Assembly (NCBI GenBank): GCA_013360295.1
Contig: JABWCL010000009.1
Coordinates: 1-64,000 of the forward strand
From: Ignavibacteriaceae bacterium
GTDB lineage: Bacteria > Bacteroidota > Ignavibacteria > Ignavibacteriales > Ignavibacteriaceae
Reading direction: 5' to 3'
DNA: 64,000 nucleotides
The notes under the pieces are model-generated. The model saw only the letters and a list, made by a program, of their open reading frames with translations, was not told where the DNA came from and searched no databases. This document shows, piece after piece, positions 35,921 through 45,326 of this stretch (positions are counted from its first letter, which is position 1; each line of letters starts with the position of its first letter). The translations under genes and the position numbers were made by a program.

Positions 35921-36224
35921 GGTTCCCGGAAAACTTCTCTGAAAGATTCTTTAATAATGTATAGTCATAAATTCCGGTGGAATGTCCGTCTTTCCAGATG
36001 AGCGAAATGGCGTAACTGCCAACTGGCTGAATGCCAACAATGGTCTGCTGATCTTTAGTATAAATGGCAAAATAATTTTCACTCTGCGAATCTCTTTCTT
36101 CCATGCAAGTGGCGCAAGGACAGAATCTTCTTAATTCAGGGAGCGGCAATTCAGACGATGTTTCATCTTCCCACGTTATTAGTAATTTCTGCTGGCCTGC
36201 CAACTTGATTTTTTTAGGTTTCAT
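35907..36224 (-). CDS. DUF971 (GBBH-like N-terminal domain) protein
   Basis: A 105-residue single-domain protein. The motif LPLPELRRFCPCATCMEE, with three cysteines, and the closing IWKDGHSTGIYDYTLLKNL are the signatures of the DUF971/GBBH-N family, which forms the zinc-binding N-domain of gamma-butyrobetaine hydroxylases and occurs alone in many bacteria near Fe-S or Mrp genes. Function as a stand-alone protein is not established. Embedded between purC (4-base overlap) and pgsA (14-base overlap), so strictly co-translated, with no evident pathway link. Confidence 0.9.
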   Translation of the reverse strand: MKPKKIKLAGQQKLLITWEDETSSELPLPELRRFCPCATCMEERDSQSENYFAIYTKDQQTIVGIQPVGSYAISLIWKDGHSTGIYDYTLLKNLSEKFSGNHATP

Positions 36225-37117
36225 TTTATAAGCCTTTCCCCTGTTAGAATTTCGAATGCCCGGATATACTTTTCGGAGGTTTTTTGAATGATTTCAGCGG
36301 GAATTACAGGAGGCGGAGGCTGTTTATTGAAACCAATATTTAAGAGGTAATCTCTTACGAATTGTTTATCAAAACTTTCTTGGGTTGATCCGGGGAGGTA
36401 TTTATCCGCAGGCCAAAATCGTGATGAATCAGGAGTAAGAACCTCATCCGCAAGTATCAGTTTTCCATTTTCGTCTAAGCCAAATTCCAGTTTAGTGTCA
36501 GCGATTATAATTCCTTTAGTTGCGGAATACTCTGAGCACTTTGCGTAGATACTTTTACTTACTGCTGCAAGTTGGTCAAATAGTTCGGTTCCGATTAATT
36601 CGCGGCCTTTATCAATCTCGATGTTTTCGTCGTGTTTCCCTATCTCCGCCTTTGTAGAAGGTGTGAACAACGGGTTCTCAAGCTTACTGTTCTCAATTAA
36701 TCCGTCAGGTAACTGAATACCGCAAATCCTGCCCGTCCGCTTGTAATCATTCCAACCGCTTCCCGAAATGTATCCCCTGATAATACACTCAAGGGGAATT
36801 ATTTTCACTTTCCTTACGATCATTGATCTGTGTAATAATTGTTCCTCATATTTCCTGCAAAGTTCGGGATAGTGGTCGAAATCGTCGGTGATCAGGTGAT
36901 TTTCCACTATTTCTGAAGTGAATCGCAGCCAGAACTTTGTGATCTGATTCAGGACAATTCCTTTAAACGGAATTGGATCGTTCATTACAACATCGAATGC
37001 GGATAACCTGTCAGTTGATATTATTAGAAAGCTGTCTCCCAGATCGTAGATGTCCCGCACTTTTCCGCGGGAGTGCAGTTTTAAATCAGGCAGATCGGTT
37101 TGGAATAAGGGTTTCAT
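36221..37117 (-). CDS. purC: Phosphoribosylaminoimidazole-succinocarboxamide synthase
   Basis: A 298-residue SAICAR synthetase, joining aspartate to CAIR in purine synthesis. Visible family motifs: GKVRDIYDLGDSFLIISTDRLSAFDVV near the N-terminus, VRKVKIIPLECIIRGYISGSGWNDY, TPSTKAEIGKHDENI, IADTKLEFGLDENGKLILADEVLTPDSSRFWP. Length suits the longer, eukaryote-like/Bacteroidota version. It is the first gene of the eight-gene minus-strand operon reaching to recX; the 162-base gap upstream must hold the promoter. Confidence 0.97.
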   Translation of the reverse strand: MKPLFQTDLPDLKLHSRGKVRDIYDLGDSFLIISTDRLSAFDVVMNDPIPFKGIVLNQITKFWLRFTSEIVENHLITDDFDHYPELCRKYEEQLLHRSMIVRKVKIIPLECIIRGYISGSGWNDYKRTGRICGIQLPDGLIENSKLENPLFTPSTKAEIGKHDENIEIDKGRELIGTELFDQLAAVSKSIYAKCSEYSATKGIIIADTKLEFGLDENGKLILADEVLTPDSSRFWPADKYLPGSTQESFDKQFVRDYLLNIGFNKQPPPPVIPAEIIQKTSEKYIRAFEILTGERLIK

Positions 37118-37279
37118 AATTAATAAATAAATTAAATTATAAGTTACCTAAATATCTAAAAACTGAGAAAAAAGTATTCAACATTTTTCCAAACCTAAAA
37201 AATTTTACGTCGGGGTATATCCATAAGACGGATAATTTGGTATGTTTAAAATCATTTAATAACAAATTTCTGATAAATC

Positions 37280-38113
37280 ATGAAGATAACAGCACTTTTT
37301 GTAATTTTGTTTTTCTCGACTCTGGCATTTGCCTCCGGTGATACAACCTCAGCCTGGAAGAAGGACGGGGTGGCCGGAATAAATATCAGCCAGATCAGCC
37401 TTGACAACTGGTCCCAGGGAGGTGAAGACGCTCTCTCCTGGACATTCTTTACAAACATGAGTTTTGACTACCTCAGCAATAACTGGCTGCTGAAGAATAA
37501 GTTTAAATTAGCCTACGGAAGGACAAAACTTGGCGATGCCGATTACCGGACAAATGATAACGAAATCTATCTGGAAACTGTTCTTTCTTACAGCCTGGGA
37601 TGGGCAGTTGATCCGTATTTCAGTAATACTATCAGGTCATCAGTCTCAAGCGGGTTTGATTATAAGAAAACACCATACCTTAAAACCGCTGATTTCTTCG
37701 ACCCGGGTTATGTGAGCCAAAGTTTGGGTTTTACCTACCAAAAAATGGCCAATTTCAATTTCAGGCTCGGTTTCGGTTTCCAGGAAACATTCACATCGGA
37801 ACAAACTTTCTACGCTGACGATCCTTCCACAGCTGAGGTCGAGAAATTTAAATTGGAAACAGGTATTGAATCTGTTTCAGAGGGGAAATATTCTTTTGAA
37901 GAAAATCTTCTATTTACTTCAAAGTTGAGGTTGTTCAGTACTTTCAAAGAGATTGATGTTTGGGATGTACGCTGGGATAATACGTTGACTGCAAAGGTCA
38001 GTAAGTACGTTAACGTTAATTTAAATATACTCGTCATCTACGAGAAAAAACAGACACCCAAGACTCAGTTGAAAGAGGCCCTTCAATTAGGAATAGTTTA
38101 TAATTTATTTTAA
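37280..38113 (+). CDS. DUF3078 outer membrane barrel protein
   Basis: 277 residues: signal peptide (about 1-18, ending LAFASG), then a chain of amphipathic beta strands with the DUF3078 signature [29 protein letters not shown] and [12 protein letters not shown], and a final strand [14 protein letters not shown] ending in phenylalanine as outer-membrane barrels do. DUF3078 is widespread in Bacteroidota; no function is established. It precedes mscL by 20 bases and is probably co-transcribed. The 162-base gap to purC is AT-rich and holds the two divergent promoters, though I could not place them with confidence. Confidence 0.88.
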   Translation: MKITALFVILFFSTLAFASGDTTSAWKKDGVAGINISQISLDNWSQGGEDALSWTFFTNMSFDYLSNNWLLKNKFKLAYGRTKLGDADYRTNDNEIYLETVLSYSLGWAVDPYFSNTIRSSVSSGFDYKKTPYLKTADFFDPGYVSQSLGFTYQKMANFNFRLGFGFQETFTSEQTFYADDPSTAEVEKFKLETGIESVSEGKYSFEENLLFTSKLRLFSTFKEIDVWDVRWDNTLTAKVSKYVNVNLNILVIYEKKQTPKTQLKEALQLGIVYNLF

Positions 38114-38133
38114 TTTTTAAAGGAAGTATTACT

Positions 38134-38532
38134 ATGTCAATAATTAAAGAATTTAAAGAATTCATTTCCAAAGGAAATGTGTTCGATATGGCTGTGGGTA
38201 TAATCATCGGCGCCGCATTCGGAAAAATTGTCAGTTCACTCGTTAATAATGTTTTTATGCCTCCGATCGGTTTATTACTTGGAGGAACTGATTTCAGTAA
38301 GTTCAATCTTGTGCTCAAAGAAGCTGTGGATGGCAAAGAACCCGTAATGCTGCAATACGGACTTTTTATAGGTACGACAGTGGAATTCCTGATCGTCAGC
38401 GCTGCGGTTTTCTCATTAATAAAAATAATTAATAAGTTCAAGCGCGAAGCTCAGCCGGCTCCTCCGCCTCCACCTAAGCAGGATCCACAGATTGTTCTGC
38501 TGACCGAAATAAGAGACCTCCTTAAGAAATAG
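38134..38532 (+). CDS. mscL: Large-conductance mechanosensitive channel
   Basis: 132 residues. MscL opens a wide pore on sudden osmotic downshift. N-terminal helix [35 protein letters not shown] is the classical TM1 pore segment; TM2 is [26 protein letters not shown], and the C-terminal bundle ([12 protein letters not shown]) closes the protein after a proline-rich linker (APPPPPK). The loop between helices is short. A Shine-Dalgarno AAGGAAG precedes the ATG. Confidence 0.97.
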   Translation: MSIIKEFKEFISKGNVFDMAVGIIIGAAFGKIVSSLVNNVFMPPIGLLLGGTDFSKFNLVLKEAVDGKEPVMLQYGLFIGTTVEFLIVSAAVFSLIKIINKFKREAQPAPPPPPKQDPQIVLLTEIRDLLKK

Positions 38533-38553
38533 TTTTCTCTTCTATCCAATCAT

Positions 38554-38583
38554 AGATGGGATGCGAAACGAAGCATCCCATCT
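38554..38583. terminator. Hairpin between mscL and the 1148-aa barrel gene
   Basis: Perfect 11-bp inverted repeat AGATGGGATGC...GCATCCCATCT with an 8-base loop, between convergent genes, 22 bases past the mscL stop. No clear T-run follows on either strand, so it could be a terminator or a transcript-end stabilising hairpin. Confidence 0.55.
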
Positions 38584-38588
38584 GCTAA

Positions 38589-41500
38589 TTAAAAAAACGC
38601 TCTGACTTCTCCCCTGAAATTGTGGATAATCCTGCTTCCACCGAGCTTTCTGGCGTCGTACGCCGCAGTACTCTGCAGGTTTTGTGCAATCCGATAGTCC
38701 ATATTAAACCTTGCGAAATAATTTTTCCCGGGTGAGTTACCACCTGTGAGTTCAAAAGGTATATTGTCATCGGTTTTATTTAAGAGAATTTCATTCCTCT
38801 CCAGCTCAGCTCTGATCCTCCCGATTCCTCCCAATGATATTATCATCCTGAACGTTTGCGCATTATTGTCCATAACAGTCGGTTTGTCCGGGAATATATC
38901 CTCATTTCTGCCGGTTTTCAAAAGTAACCCCACCTCAACGCTTCTAATCGGACGGTACGAAAGATCAAGCATGATATTATTTCCTTCAATCCTTCTGTTC
39001 CTGATCAGGTTCTTTACTGAATTAAGATGATCCGTGGAATTAATGAAGTCCGCCTGCATCGCAATCTCGGCAATCAATCTAAACCGGATTCGTAAAGATC
39101 TTTCCCGTAAGTAACCTCTCTCCGGTCCCGAACTAAACTGTGATAGACTGCGTCTCTGGTTGAATCTAACCCTGACGGAAAGTTCCGGATCGTCCTCATT
39201 TATAAATACATCTTTCTGAATAAACTGACTTCCCCTTATCGTCGTTGAATCGTTCAGCAAACTTCCCCGATCAAGCAGGTATATCTTATTACCGTTACGC
39301 TCTGATGAGTTTTCCTCAATCCGCAAAGTTATCTCCCCGGAAACAGGACTGAATATTCCGGATAACAAATCACTACCTTTCAGAAATTCTTTCAGAAGGT
39401 ATTTATTTCTTAATCCGGTTTTAAGATCAATGTTCGGAATTAGTTCATCACCGGGTACCGTCAGGAGAACAAAATTTCCGTCATAATTAGCGGGCTCAAA
39501 TTCAGATTCATCCCTGATTCCGTTATTATTCAAATCACCGACGTAACGATAATTGCCATTACCCGGGGTAACTTCAACAAAAACCCTCTCAAATCTTGAA
39601 GTTTTCTGAGTCGAAGCTTCATAGTAGATATCCCCCGTAAGAGAGCGGGCAAAAAGATTATAACGCAGGTAGTTCCGGATCAGAATGTTCTCGATATCAG
39701 AAAACCCCAAGAGACGGAACATGTCGCTATAATCCTTTTTTCTGATAGTGAAATTCAGGTCGGCGCTAATCTCACGAATATTGCGAGTTACGAATTTCAA
39801 TTCAATTCCTCTTGAGAAGGATTCGCGTTGTAATTTACCCGAAAGGGGCAATTTATCTTCTCTAAAAATGTATCCCGTCGTAAATCCTATCACTGAATTC
39901 CTGAAAAAATCTATTCCCGGTGCTACCTCAATAAAGTTGAGACTGTTGTTCAGCAGTGAATCGGAAGAACCGAGATTTTCCTTCTTATCCTCATAATTAA
40001 CTTTAAGCATAGGCGCAGCAATGGAGTATTCAGAAGTCAGGGTTAAGTAATTCCTTATCCAGTTACTCTCTGCTCCGTAGGAGAATGTTTTTACAAGATC
40101 AAATTTATTATTAGTTTTTATTGATTCTTTATCCTCGAACTGCAAATCAATTCTATACTTATCAGAATTAAAATTTTCTCCTTTCTTCAGTTTACCATAA
40201 TTTACTGAAGCGCCAAACATTTCATTAATCAGTAATGAGGTTGACAACTCATTTAATGTTTCCGATTCACCCGCGGAACTGTTACTTATATTATAATCCC
40301 GATTAAATTCAACCGCAGAAAAACGTTCAGGCGAAATAAACCTGTTCTGGATGAAGCGGTTTTTATAACCAATCGTAAGTTCTGTTTTGAGATTGTCAAA
40401 AATATTAAGTGAGATTTTATCTGATTTAAGACTTATACTTCTTGCAAAGCCATCGTTATCTGAGTCAGATACATCGGAAAGACGATTTTTATCATGCGAT
40501 GATAAAGCAAGTTCCGCGGAAATAGAAAATAATCCGTGTTCAGTAAATGAGAAAAGCAGATTTGAAAACTGTTTTAATTCCGGTAGAGGCAGAAATATTA
40601 TCGGCGAATAGTCTCCGGTCCGGGGCCCGGAATAATAGAACACTCCTACACTCTCCTTTTTATAATCTCCCATACCCAAACCAATATAAGAGAATGTGAT
40701 ATTGTATTTTGCACTGTCACTTCCGGGATTATATTTAAAATATTCAAGATTTGAGCCATTTATTGTGGTATCTCTTTTTTCATAGATACCCCTTTGCCTC
40801 CCCAGTGAATCCGCTGCTGCAAGGACTATGCCACTTTTTGATGCACTCACCCTATTATCACCGGCCTTTCGAAGGATTTCTTTATCTGAATCAGAGAAAA
40901 CAAAATCAATGGGGGCGTTTTCATCGTCACCTTCCCGGAGATATTGGAAGGATATTTTAATTTTGTCCTTTAGAAATTTGGTCGATGCACCACCGGAGAA
41001 AACATTTCTCGAAAATTTCCTGTCCGAGTATTCAAAATCAATATAGATCCTGCTTTGGTTTGTTATGATTCTTTTTGGAGTAAACGTAACCTGCGCGAGA
41101 GAGTAGTCAATAACGTAATCGTTATTTTCACCGCGTGTCATTGTCTCACCATCAATGAAGATTTTCTCAGAACCCGCTATTACAATTATATCACGTTCAC
41201 CGTTAGCACCGGTAAGTGTGTAGGGTCCCTGTACACCGTCAATGCCGGCAAGATTGATTGAATTATATTTCCCTTTTGAGGATGCCAGAGATATGCTTGC
41301 TTCTGAAGCATCGTAATTCCCGTCAAGATACAAACCCTGCAGTTTTCGATTAATATTGCCGAACTCACCAATACTCTTTTTTAGCTCGTAATCTCCAAAT
41401 ATCCCTGTTGCATTTTTATGCTTCACCTGTATGAAGACTTTATCGATCTCCTCCAGCGATTCAGTATTCCCCTCTGGTTGAATTGGGCTGTTTTCATCAG

Positions 41501-42035
41501 TGAGGGAGGCTACTAACTCGATGTCTTCAGACAGCTTGCCTGATAACTGAAGTCTCAAACCACTTTGTAAACTAAAATCGCGGTTGGTTCCGACGGTAAA
41601 ACCTCTGATTATTGATCCACTCTTTTCAATTCCGGGACCAAATATTGTTTCGGCGTTTATCGGGCGGGTAATAATCATTGATTTCGATGTATCTGTCCAG
41701 AATCCCTCTCCTGTCTTAAGCGGAATACGCTTAAAAGAAACCTTTTTAAGTGTGAATGGTATATAACGGTAAGAAACAATGAGCGTATCAAAAATTGATA
41801 ATGCTACAGAACTATCTAACTCAAAAGATCCTTTGGGGAAATTGATGTGGTATTGTTCTTCTGACAGGGTCCGGTTTCCAATATTTATTAAAACTGTTCC
41901 GGGAACTAAAGATATCTGAGAGAATTGATAATAGTTTCTAAGGGATACTGAAAAAGTATCCCTTTGAAAAAAATTAGCGGCCGACTGGGCATAAATCCCT
42001 GTCGCAAAAAGAAGGATGAATAAGAGTTTTCTCAG
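38589..42035 (-). CDS. Large outer-membrane beta-barrel protein, SprA-like segments, CTG start
   Basis: 1148 residues if translation begins at CTG 42035. The frame runs open upstream of the first ATG (41678) for 119 codons and encodes a signal peptide, RKLLFILLFATGIYAQS, directly after CTG; a TGA stands two codons before it and no ATG, GTG or TTG occurs between. The body is strand-rich, with DEN-type turns, and contains QLSGKLSEDIELVASLTDENSPIQPEGNTE and LEEIDKVFIQV, which resemble a recurrent segment of the giant T9SS translocon SprA; it is far shorter than SprA and the similarity is by eye only. It ends in ...VRAFF, as barrels do. Function unknown. A separate transcript from the export operon upstream is likely but no promoter was placed. 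Confidence 0.75.
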   Translation of the reverse strand: MRKLLFILLFATGIYAQSAANFFQRDTFSVSLRNYYQFSQISLVPGTVLINIGNRTLSEEQYHINFPKGSFELDSSVALSIFDTLIVSYRYIPFTLKKVSFKRIPLKTGEGFWTDTSKSMIITRPINAETIFGPGIEKSGSIIRGFTVGTNRDFSLQSGLRLQLSGKLSEDIELVASLTDENSPIQPEGNTESLEEIDKVFIQVKHKNATGIFGDYELKKSIGEFGNINRKLQGLYLDGNYDASEASISLASSKGKYNSINLAGIDGVQGPYTLTGANGERDIIVIAGSEKIFIDGETMTRGENNDYVIDYSLAQVTFTPKRIITNQSRIYIDFEYSDRKFSRNVFSGGASTKFLKDKIKISFQYLREGDDENAPIDFVFSDSDKEILRKAGDNRVSASKSGIVLAAADSLGRQRGIYEKRDTTINGSNLEYFKYNPGSDSAKYNITFSYIGLGMGDYKKESVGVFYYSGPRTGDYSPIIFLPLPELKQFSNLLFSFTEHGLFSISAELALSSHDKNRLSDVSDSDNDGFARSISLKSDKISLNIFDNLKTELTIGYKNRFIQNRFISPERFSAVEFNRDYNISNSSAGESETLNELSTSLLINEMFGASVNYGKLKKGENFNSDKYRIDLQFEDKESIKTNNKFDLVKTFSYGAESNWIRNYLTLTSEYSIAAPMLKVNYEDKKENLGSSDSLLNNSLNFIEVAPGIDFFRNSVIGFTTGYIFREDKLPLSGKLQRESFSRGIELKFVTRNIREISADLNFTIRKKDYSDMFRLLGFSDIENILIRNYLRYNLFARSLTGDIYYEASTQKTSRFERVFVEVTPGNGNYRYVGDLNNNGIRDESEFEPANYDGNFVLLTVPGDELIPNIDLKTGLRNKYLLKEFLKGSDLLSGIFSPVSGEITLRIEENSSERNGNKIYLLDRGSLLNDSTTIRGSQFIQKDVFINEDDPELSVRVRFNQRRSLSQFSSGPERGYLRERSLRIRFRLIAEIAMQADFINSTDHLNSVKNLIRNRRIEGNNIMLDLSYRPIRSVEVGLLLKTGRNEDIFPDKPTVMDNNAQTFRMIISLGGIGRIRAELERNEILLNKTDDNIPFELTGGNSPGKNYFARFNMDYRIAQNLQSTAAYDARKLGGSRIIHNFRGEVRAFF

Positions 42036-42124
42036 ATTTCAGGATTCGTATTTTAGATAAATCGACTTGAAATCTAATTTTTATCGTCTAGTAAAACAAG
42101 TTAATAAATAGGAATAAACAAGTT

Positions 42125-43351
42125 CTATTCATACCTTAAGGCCTCAATCGGATCCAGATTAGCTGCTTTATAGGCAGGGTACGTTCCGAATATCAATCCA
42201 ACAAGAACACAGATTGATAAGCCGATAGCAACCCAATCATATGGAATTGACGGCTGAGCATTTATAAGACTCCCGGCAAGGTTACCTAAACCAACCCCCA
42301 TTACTATGCCGATCGTTCCACCAATAATACACAATACTACTGCTTCAGTAAGAAACTGAAGCAGAACATCAATCTTTTTAGCTCCTACTGCCTTCCTGAT
42401 CCCGATCTCTTTGGTTCTTTCGGTTACTGAAACCAGCATTATATTCATAATTCCTACTCCGGCGGCTAATAAAGCAATTATTGAGACAACAAAGGCTCCG
42501 ATCTTTATACCCGAAGTGATGTCATTCACCTGAGTAATCATTGATTCGTTACTAAAAACATAAAAATCATTATCCTCACCAGGCGGAACCTTCCTTATAG
42601 TCCTCATATAACCTATTGAGGCCTCAATTATATCGTTGTAATCTTCTTTGGAATAAGACATCACGGTAATGTTTACGCTACGACTTCTGCGGCCATAGAA
42701 TGACTGAAATGTGGATAGAGGCAGAACAACATAATTATCTCTGCTCTGACCGAATAACTGAGGTTGCTGCTCAATTACACCGATAACTTTTAATGGATGT
42801 CCGTCAACATTTAACTCCTGGCCTATGGGGTTAATATTTCCAAAAAGCTTTACGACTATCTCGTTACCGAGGAGACAAACATTTCTTGAATACTGAACAT
42901 CATCCTCACGAAGATCTCTTCCATAATCCACATTCCAGTTGTTTGTACGCATGGCGTCAACGGTCGCACCGGCAATCTGAATATTCGGATTGGTCTCCTT
43001 ATTCCCAAATCTTACAACTTTTCCAAACTGCCATTGTTCTGCTCCGACGTACTTAGCCTGCTTAAGCAGACCCCGAAACTGTTCGAAATCCTCAAGGGTG
43101 ATATCCTTCCTGTTCCGGTCTCTCCTTGGTCCACCCACACGTATGTTTTCCCATTTCTGAATCTGGAAGGTATTTTTATTCAGCGAAGAGAAACCGCTCT
43201 CGATGCTATTCTGAAGCATAGTAATTATTGTCATAATCACAATGATAGAAAACAATCCCACTGTGATTCCGAGAATTGTGAGCATTGTTCTGAGTTTGTT
43301 CGCTCTAAGCGAAGTAACGGAAATACGGGCTATCTCAGATAAACTAATCAT
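42125..43351 (-). CDS. ABC transporter permease, MacB/FtsX type (second copy)
   Basis: 408 residues: TM1 near residue 20-45, a large periplasmic MacB-PCD domain (about 50-280), then three more helices near the C-terminus (KIGAFVVSIIALLAAGVGIMNIML, FLTEAVVLCIIGGTIGIVMG, DWVAIGLSICVLVGLIFGTYPAYKAANLDPIEALRYE). The VSVTERTKEIGIRKAVGA motif is the coupling region that contacts the ATPase. It overlaps the preceding permease by 4 bases. It is the last gene of the MacAB-TolC-like operon. The two permeases are similar in layout but clearly diverged, so they may form a heterodimer. Confidence 0.93.
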   Translation of the reverse strand: MISLSEIARISVTSLRANKLRTMLTILGITVGLFSIIVIMTIITMLQNSIESGFSSLNKNTFQIQKWENIRVGGPRRDRNRKDITLEDFEQFRGLLKQAKYVGAEQWQFGKVVRFGNKETNPNIQIAGATVDAMRTNNWNVDYGRDLREDDVQYSRNVCLLGNEIVVKLFGNINPIGQELNVDGHPLKVIGVIEQQPQLFGQSRDNYVVLPLSTFQSFYGRRSRSVNITVMSYSKEDYNDIIEASIGYMRTIRKVPPGEDNDFYVFSNESMITQVNDITSGIKIGAFVVSIIALLAAGVGIMNIMLVSVTERTKEIGIRKAVGAKKIDVLLQFLTEAVVLCIIGGTIGIVMGVGLGNLAGSLINAQPSIPYDWVAIGLSICVLVGLIFGTYPAYKAANLDPIEALRYE

Positions 43352-44586
43352 TCATACCTCAATGCTTCGACAGGGTCAAGTTTTGCCGCAGTGTAAGCAG
43401 GCGCTAACCCCGCTACAATTCCGGTTATTAATGAAATTCCGATCGCAAGAAATACAGCATCATACTGGACGGAGGTCGGAAGAAATCGATCAATTACCTG
43501 ACTGAGAATCACAGCAAATAATAAACCAATGAATCCGCCAATCAGACATATCGTTGAAGACTCAAGTAAGAACTGGAGTAGAATAGTCTTCCTTGTAGCT
43601 CCAATCGCTTTCCTTACCCCGATTTCCCTGGTACGTTCTCTTACAGAAACAAACATAATATTCATAATGCCGATCGCACCGACGAACAATGACAGGCTAG
43701 TGATAAAAATACCGGCAATCTGAATAACACCAACCACCTGATTATACTGCTCCATCAATCCTTCCTGCTGATTAATTGAGAAGTCATCAGGTTCCTGATA
43801 GCCCAGGCCCCGTATTTTTCTCATCACGCTTTGTGCTTCAACCTTTGTCTCTTCAACTAGAGCGGGAGATACAGCTCTGACATTTATTGTAACAGAACCG
43901 AATGACTGTCCCATAAAATGTTTAAATATCGTACCAATTGGAACAAAAACCTGATTATCCGGATTAAAATTTCCTAAGATGATACTCCCCTGCTCCTCAA
44001 GCACTCCGATAACTCTGAAGGCAACACCGCCTACTTTTATCTCTTTATCAAGAGCATCGCCAAGTGGGAAAAGATTTTTCGCAACTTCACTGCCAATAAC
44101 CGCTACGTATCTCGATGATTTGCTTTCAATTTCGGAATAAAATCTACCCATGGAAAATGTGAAGTTTGTCGTCTTTAAGTAATCGGCAGTCGAGCCATTG
44201 ATGATAACCCGGTCAATATACTTTTCCTTATGTTTGACTCTTTGTCCGGTGTTGGCAACAGGCGCACTCGCTAACGGCAATTGTGCCATTGAACGAAATT
44301 TATCGTAATCTTCCATTGTTATACTTTTCCTGTTTCTCATTTTCCACCATTCAACGTTTGAAAACCAGGCCCATTTGTCAATATACAGTACATCGGTGCC
44401 GAGGGAACTGATTCCTTCCTGGAATGAATTATCTATACCACGGATGGCCGTACTCATTGTTACAACAGAAGTAATACCGATCACAATTCCGAGCATAGTA
44501 AGGATCGATCGTATCTTATTGGAAAATATTGCGGTTATCGCAATAATAAATCCCTCTTTGAATTCAAAAAAGAAATGCTTATTCAC
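43348..44586 (-). CDS. ABC transporter permease, MacB/FtsX type (first copy)
   Basis: 412 residues from GTG, with the same architecture as its neighbour: TM1 (IIAITAIFSNKIRSILTMLGIVIG), a periplasmic domain, three C-terminal helices, and VSVRERTREIGVRKAIGATRKTILLQFLLESS as the coupling motif, ending in AKLDPVEALRYE. MacB-type permeases do not carry substrate across the inner membrane; they work by mechanotransmission, driving export of periplasmic compounds or lipoproteins through a TolC channel. It lies 17 bases after the ATPase gene. Confidence 0.93.
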   Translation of the reverse strand: MNKHFFFEFKEGFIIAITAIFSNKIRSILTMLGIVIGITSVVTMSTAIRGIDNSFQEGISSLGTDVLYIDKWAWFSNVEWWKMRNRKSITMEDYDKFRSMAQLPLASAPVANTGQRVKHKEKYIDRVIINGSTADYLKTTNFTFSMGRFYSEIESKSSRYVAVIGSEVAKNLFPLGDALDKEIKVGGVAFRVIGVLEEQGSIILGNFNPDNQVFVPIGTIFKHFMGQSFGSVTINVRAVSPALVEETKVEAQSVMRKIRGLGYQEPDDFSINQQEGLMEQYNQVVGVIQIAGIFITSLSLFVGAIGIMNIMFVSVRERTREIGVRKAIGATRKTILLQFLLESSTICLIGGFIGLLFAVILSQVIDRFLPTSVQYDAVFLAIGISLITGIVAGLAPAYTAAKLDPVEALRYE

Positions 44587-44603
44587 TGTGTACTTTCCGG
44601 CTT

Positions 44604-45311
44604 TTAATTAATTGTTGGTATATACCTGTCAAGCACTTTTTCGTCACTATGCACATATCCATCCTTGAGGCGGATAATTCTGTCAGCGTGTTTTGCAATG
44701 TATTCTTCGTGTGTAACCAAAATGATTGTATTACCCGTCTGGTGTATCTGATTGAACAGAATCATAATTTCTTCACCTGTTTTTGAGTCCAGGTTTCCGG
44801 TTGGTTCATCAGCCAGAATGATGGAAGGATTGGTGACAAGCGCCCGAGCGATTGCAACCCTCTGCCGCTGGCCCCCTGAAAGTTCATTTGGTTTATGATG
44901 AATACGTTCCTCTAGTCCGACATCAACCAGGGCTTTACGTGCCCTGTCTTTACGCTCAGCACCTGAAATACCTGAATAAATCAGAGGTAATTCGACATTA
45001 TGCAGGGCATTACTGCGGGAAAGAAGATTAAATGTCTGGAATACAAATCCGATTTCTCTGTTTCTAATCGCCGCAAGTTCGTTGTCAGTCATCGCGCTAA
45101 CGTTTTTATTTTTGAATTCATATCTTCCGTTGGACGGAGTATCCAGGCAGCCGAGCATATTCATAAGAGTACTTTTACCCGAACCTGATGGTCCCATTAT
45201 GGCAACGTACTCGTTTTTGTTTATCGTTAATGAGACGTCCCGTAATGCGTGAACTTCAGTATCTCCTACTTTGTATACTTTGGAGATGTTTTCAATCGTT
45301 ATAATATTCAT
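44604..45311 (-). CDS. ABC transporter ATPase, MacB/LolD type
   Basis: A 235-residue nucleotide-binding subunit. Walker [11 protein letters not shown]-loop VFQTFNLL, signature [15 protein letters not shown], Walker [14 protein letters not shown] and the H-loop VTHEE are intact. In E. coli MacB the ATPase and permease are one chain; here they are separate, followed by two permease genes. It starts 15 bases after the adaptor gene. Confidence 0.96.
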   Translation of the reverse strand: MNIITIENISKVYKVGDTEVHALRDVSLTINKNEYVAIMGPSGSGKSTLMNMLGCLDTPSNGRYEFKNKNVSAMTDNELAAIRNREIGFVFQTFNLLSRSNALHNVELPLIYSGISGAERKDRARKALVDVGLEERIHHKPNELSGGQRQRVAIARALVTNPSIILADEPTGNLDSKTGEEIMILFNQIHQTGNTIILVTHEEYIAKHADRIIRLKDGYVHSDEKVLDRYIPTIN

Positions 45312-45326
45312 TGTTTTTGCTCAGGG

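Noticed and set aside
37118-37279. Promoters in the purC/DUF3078 intergenic region
   Set aside because: The gap is AT-rich and must contain divergent promoters, but no pair of elements with proper spacing stood out.
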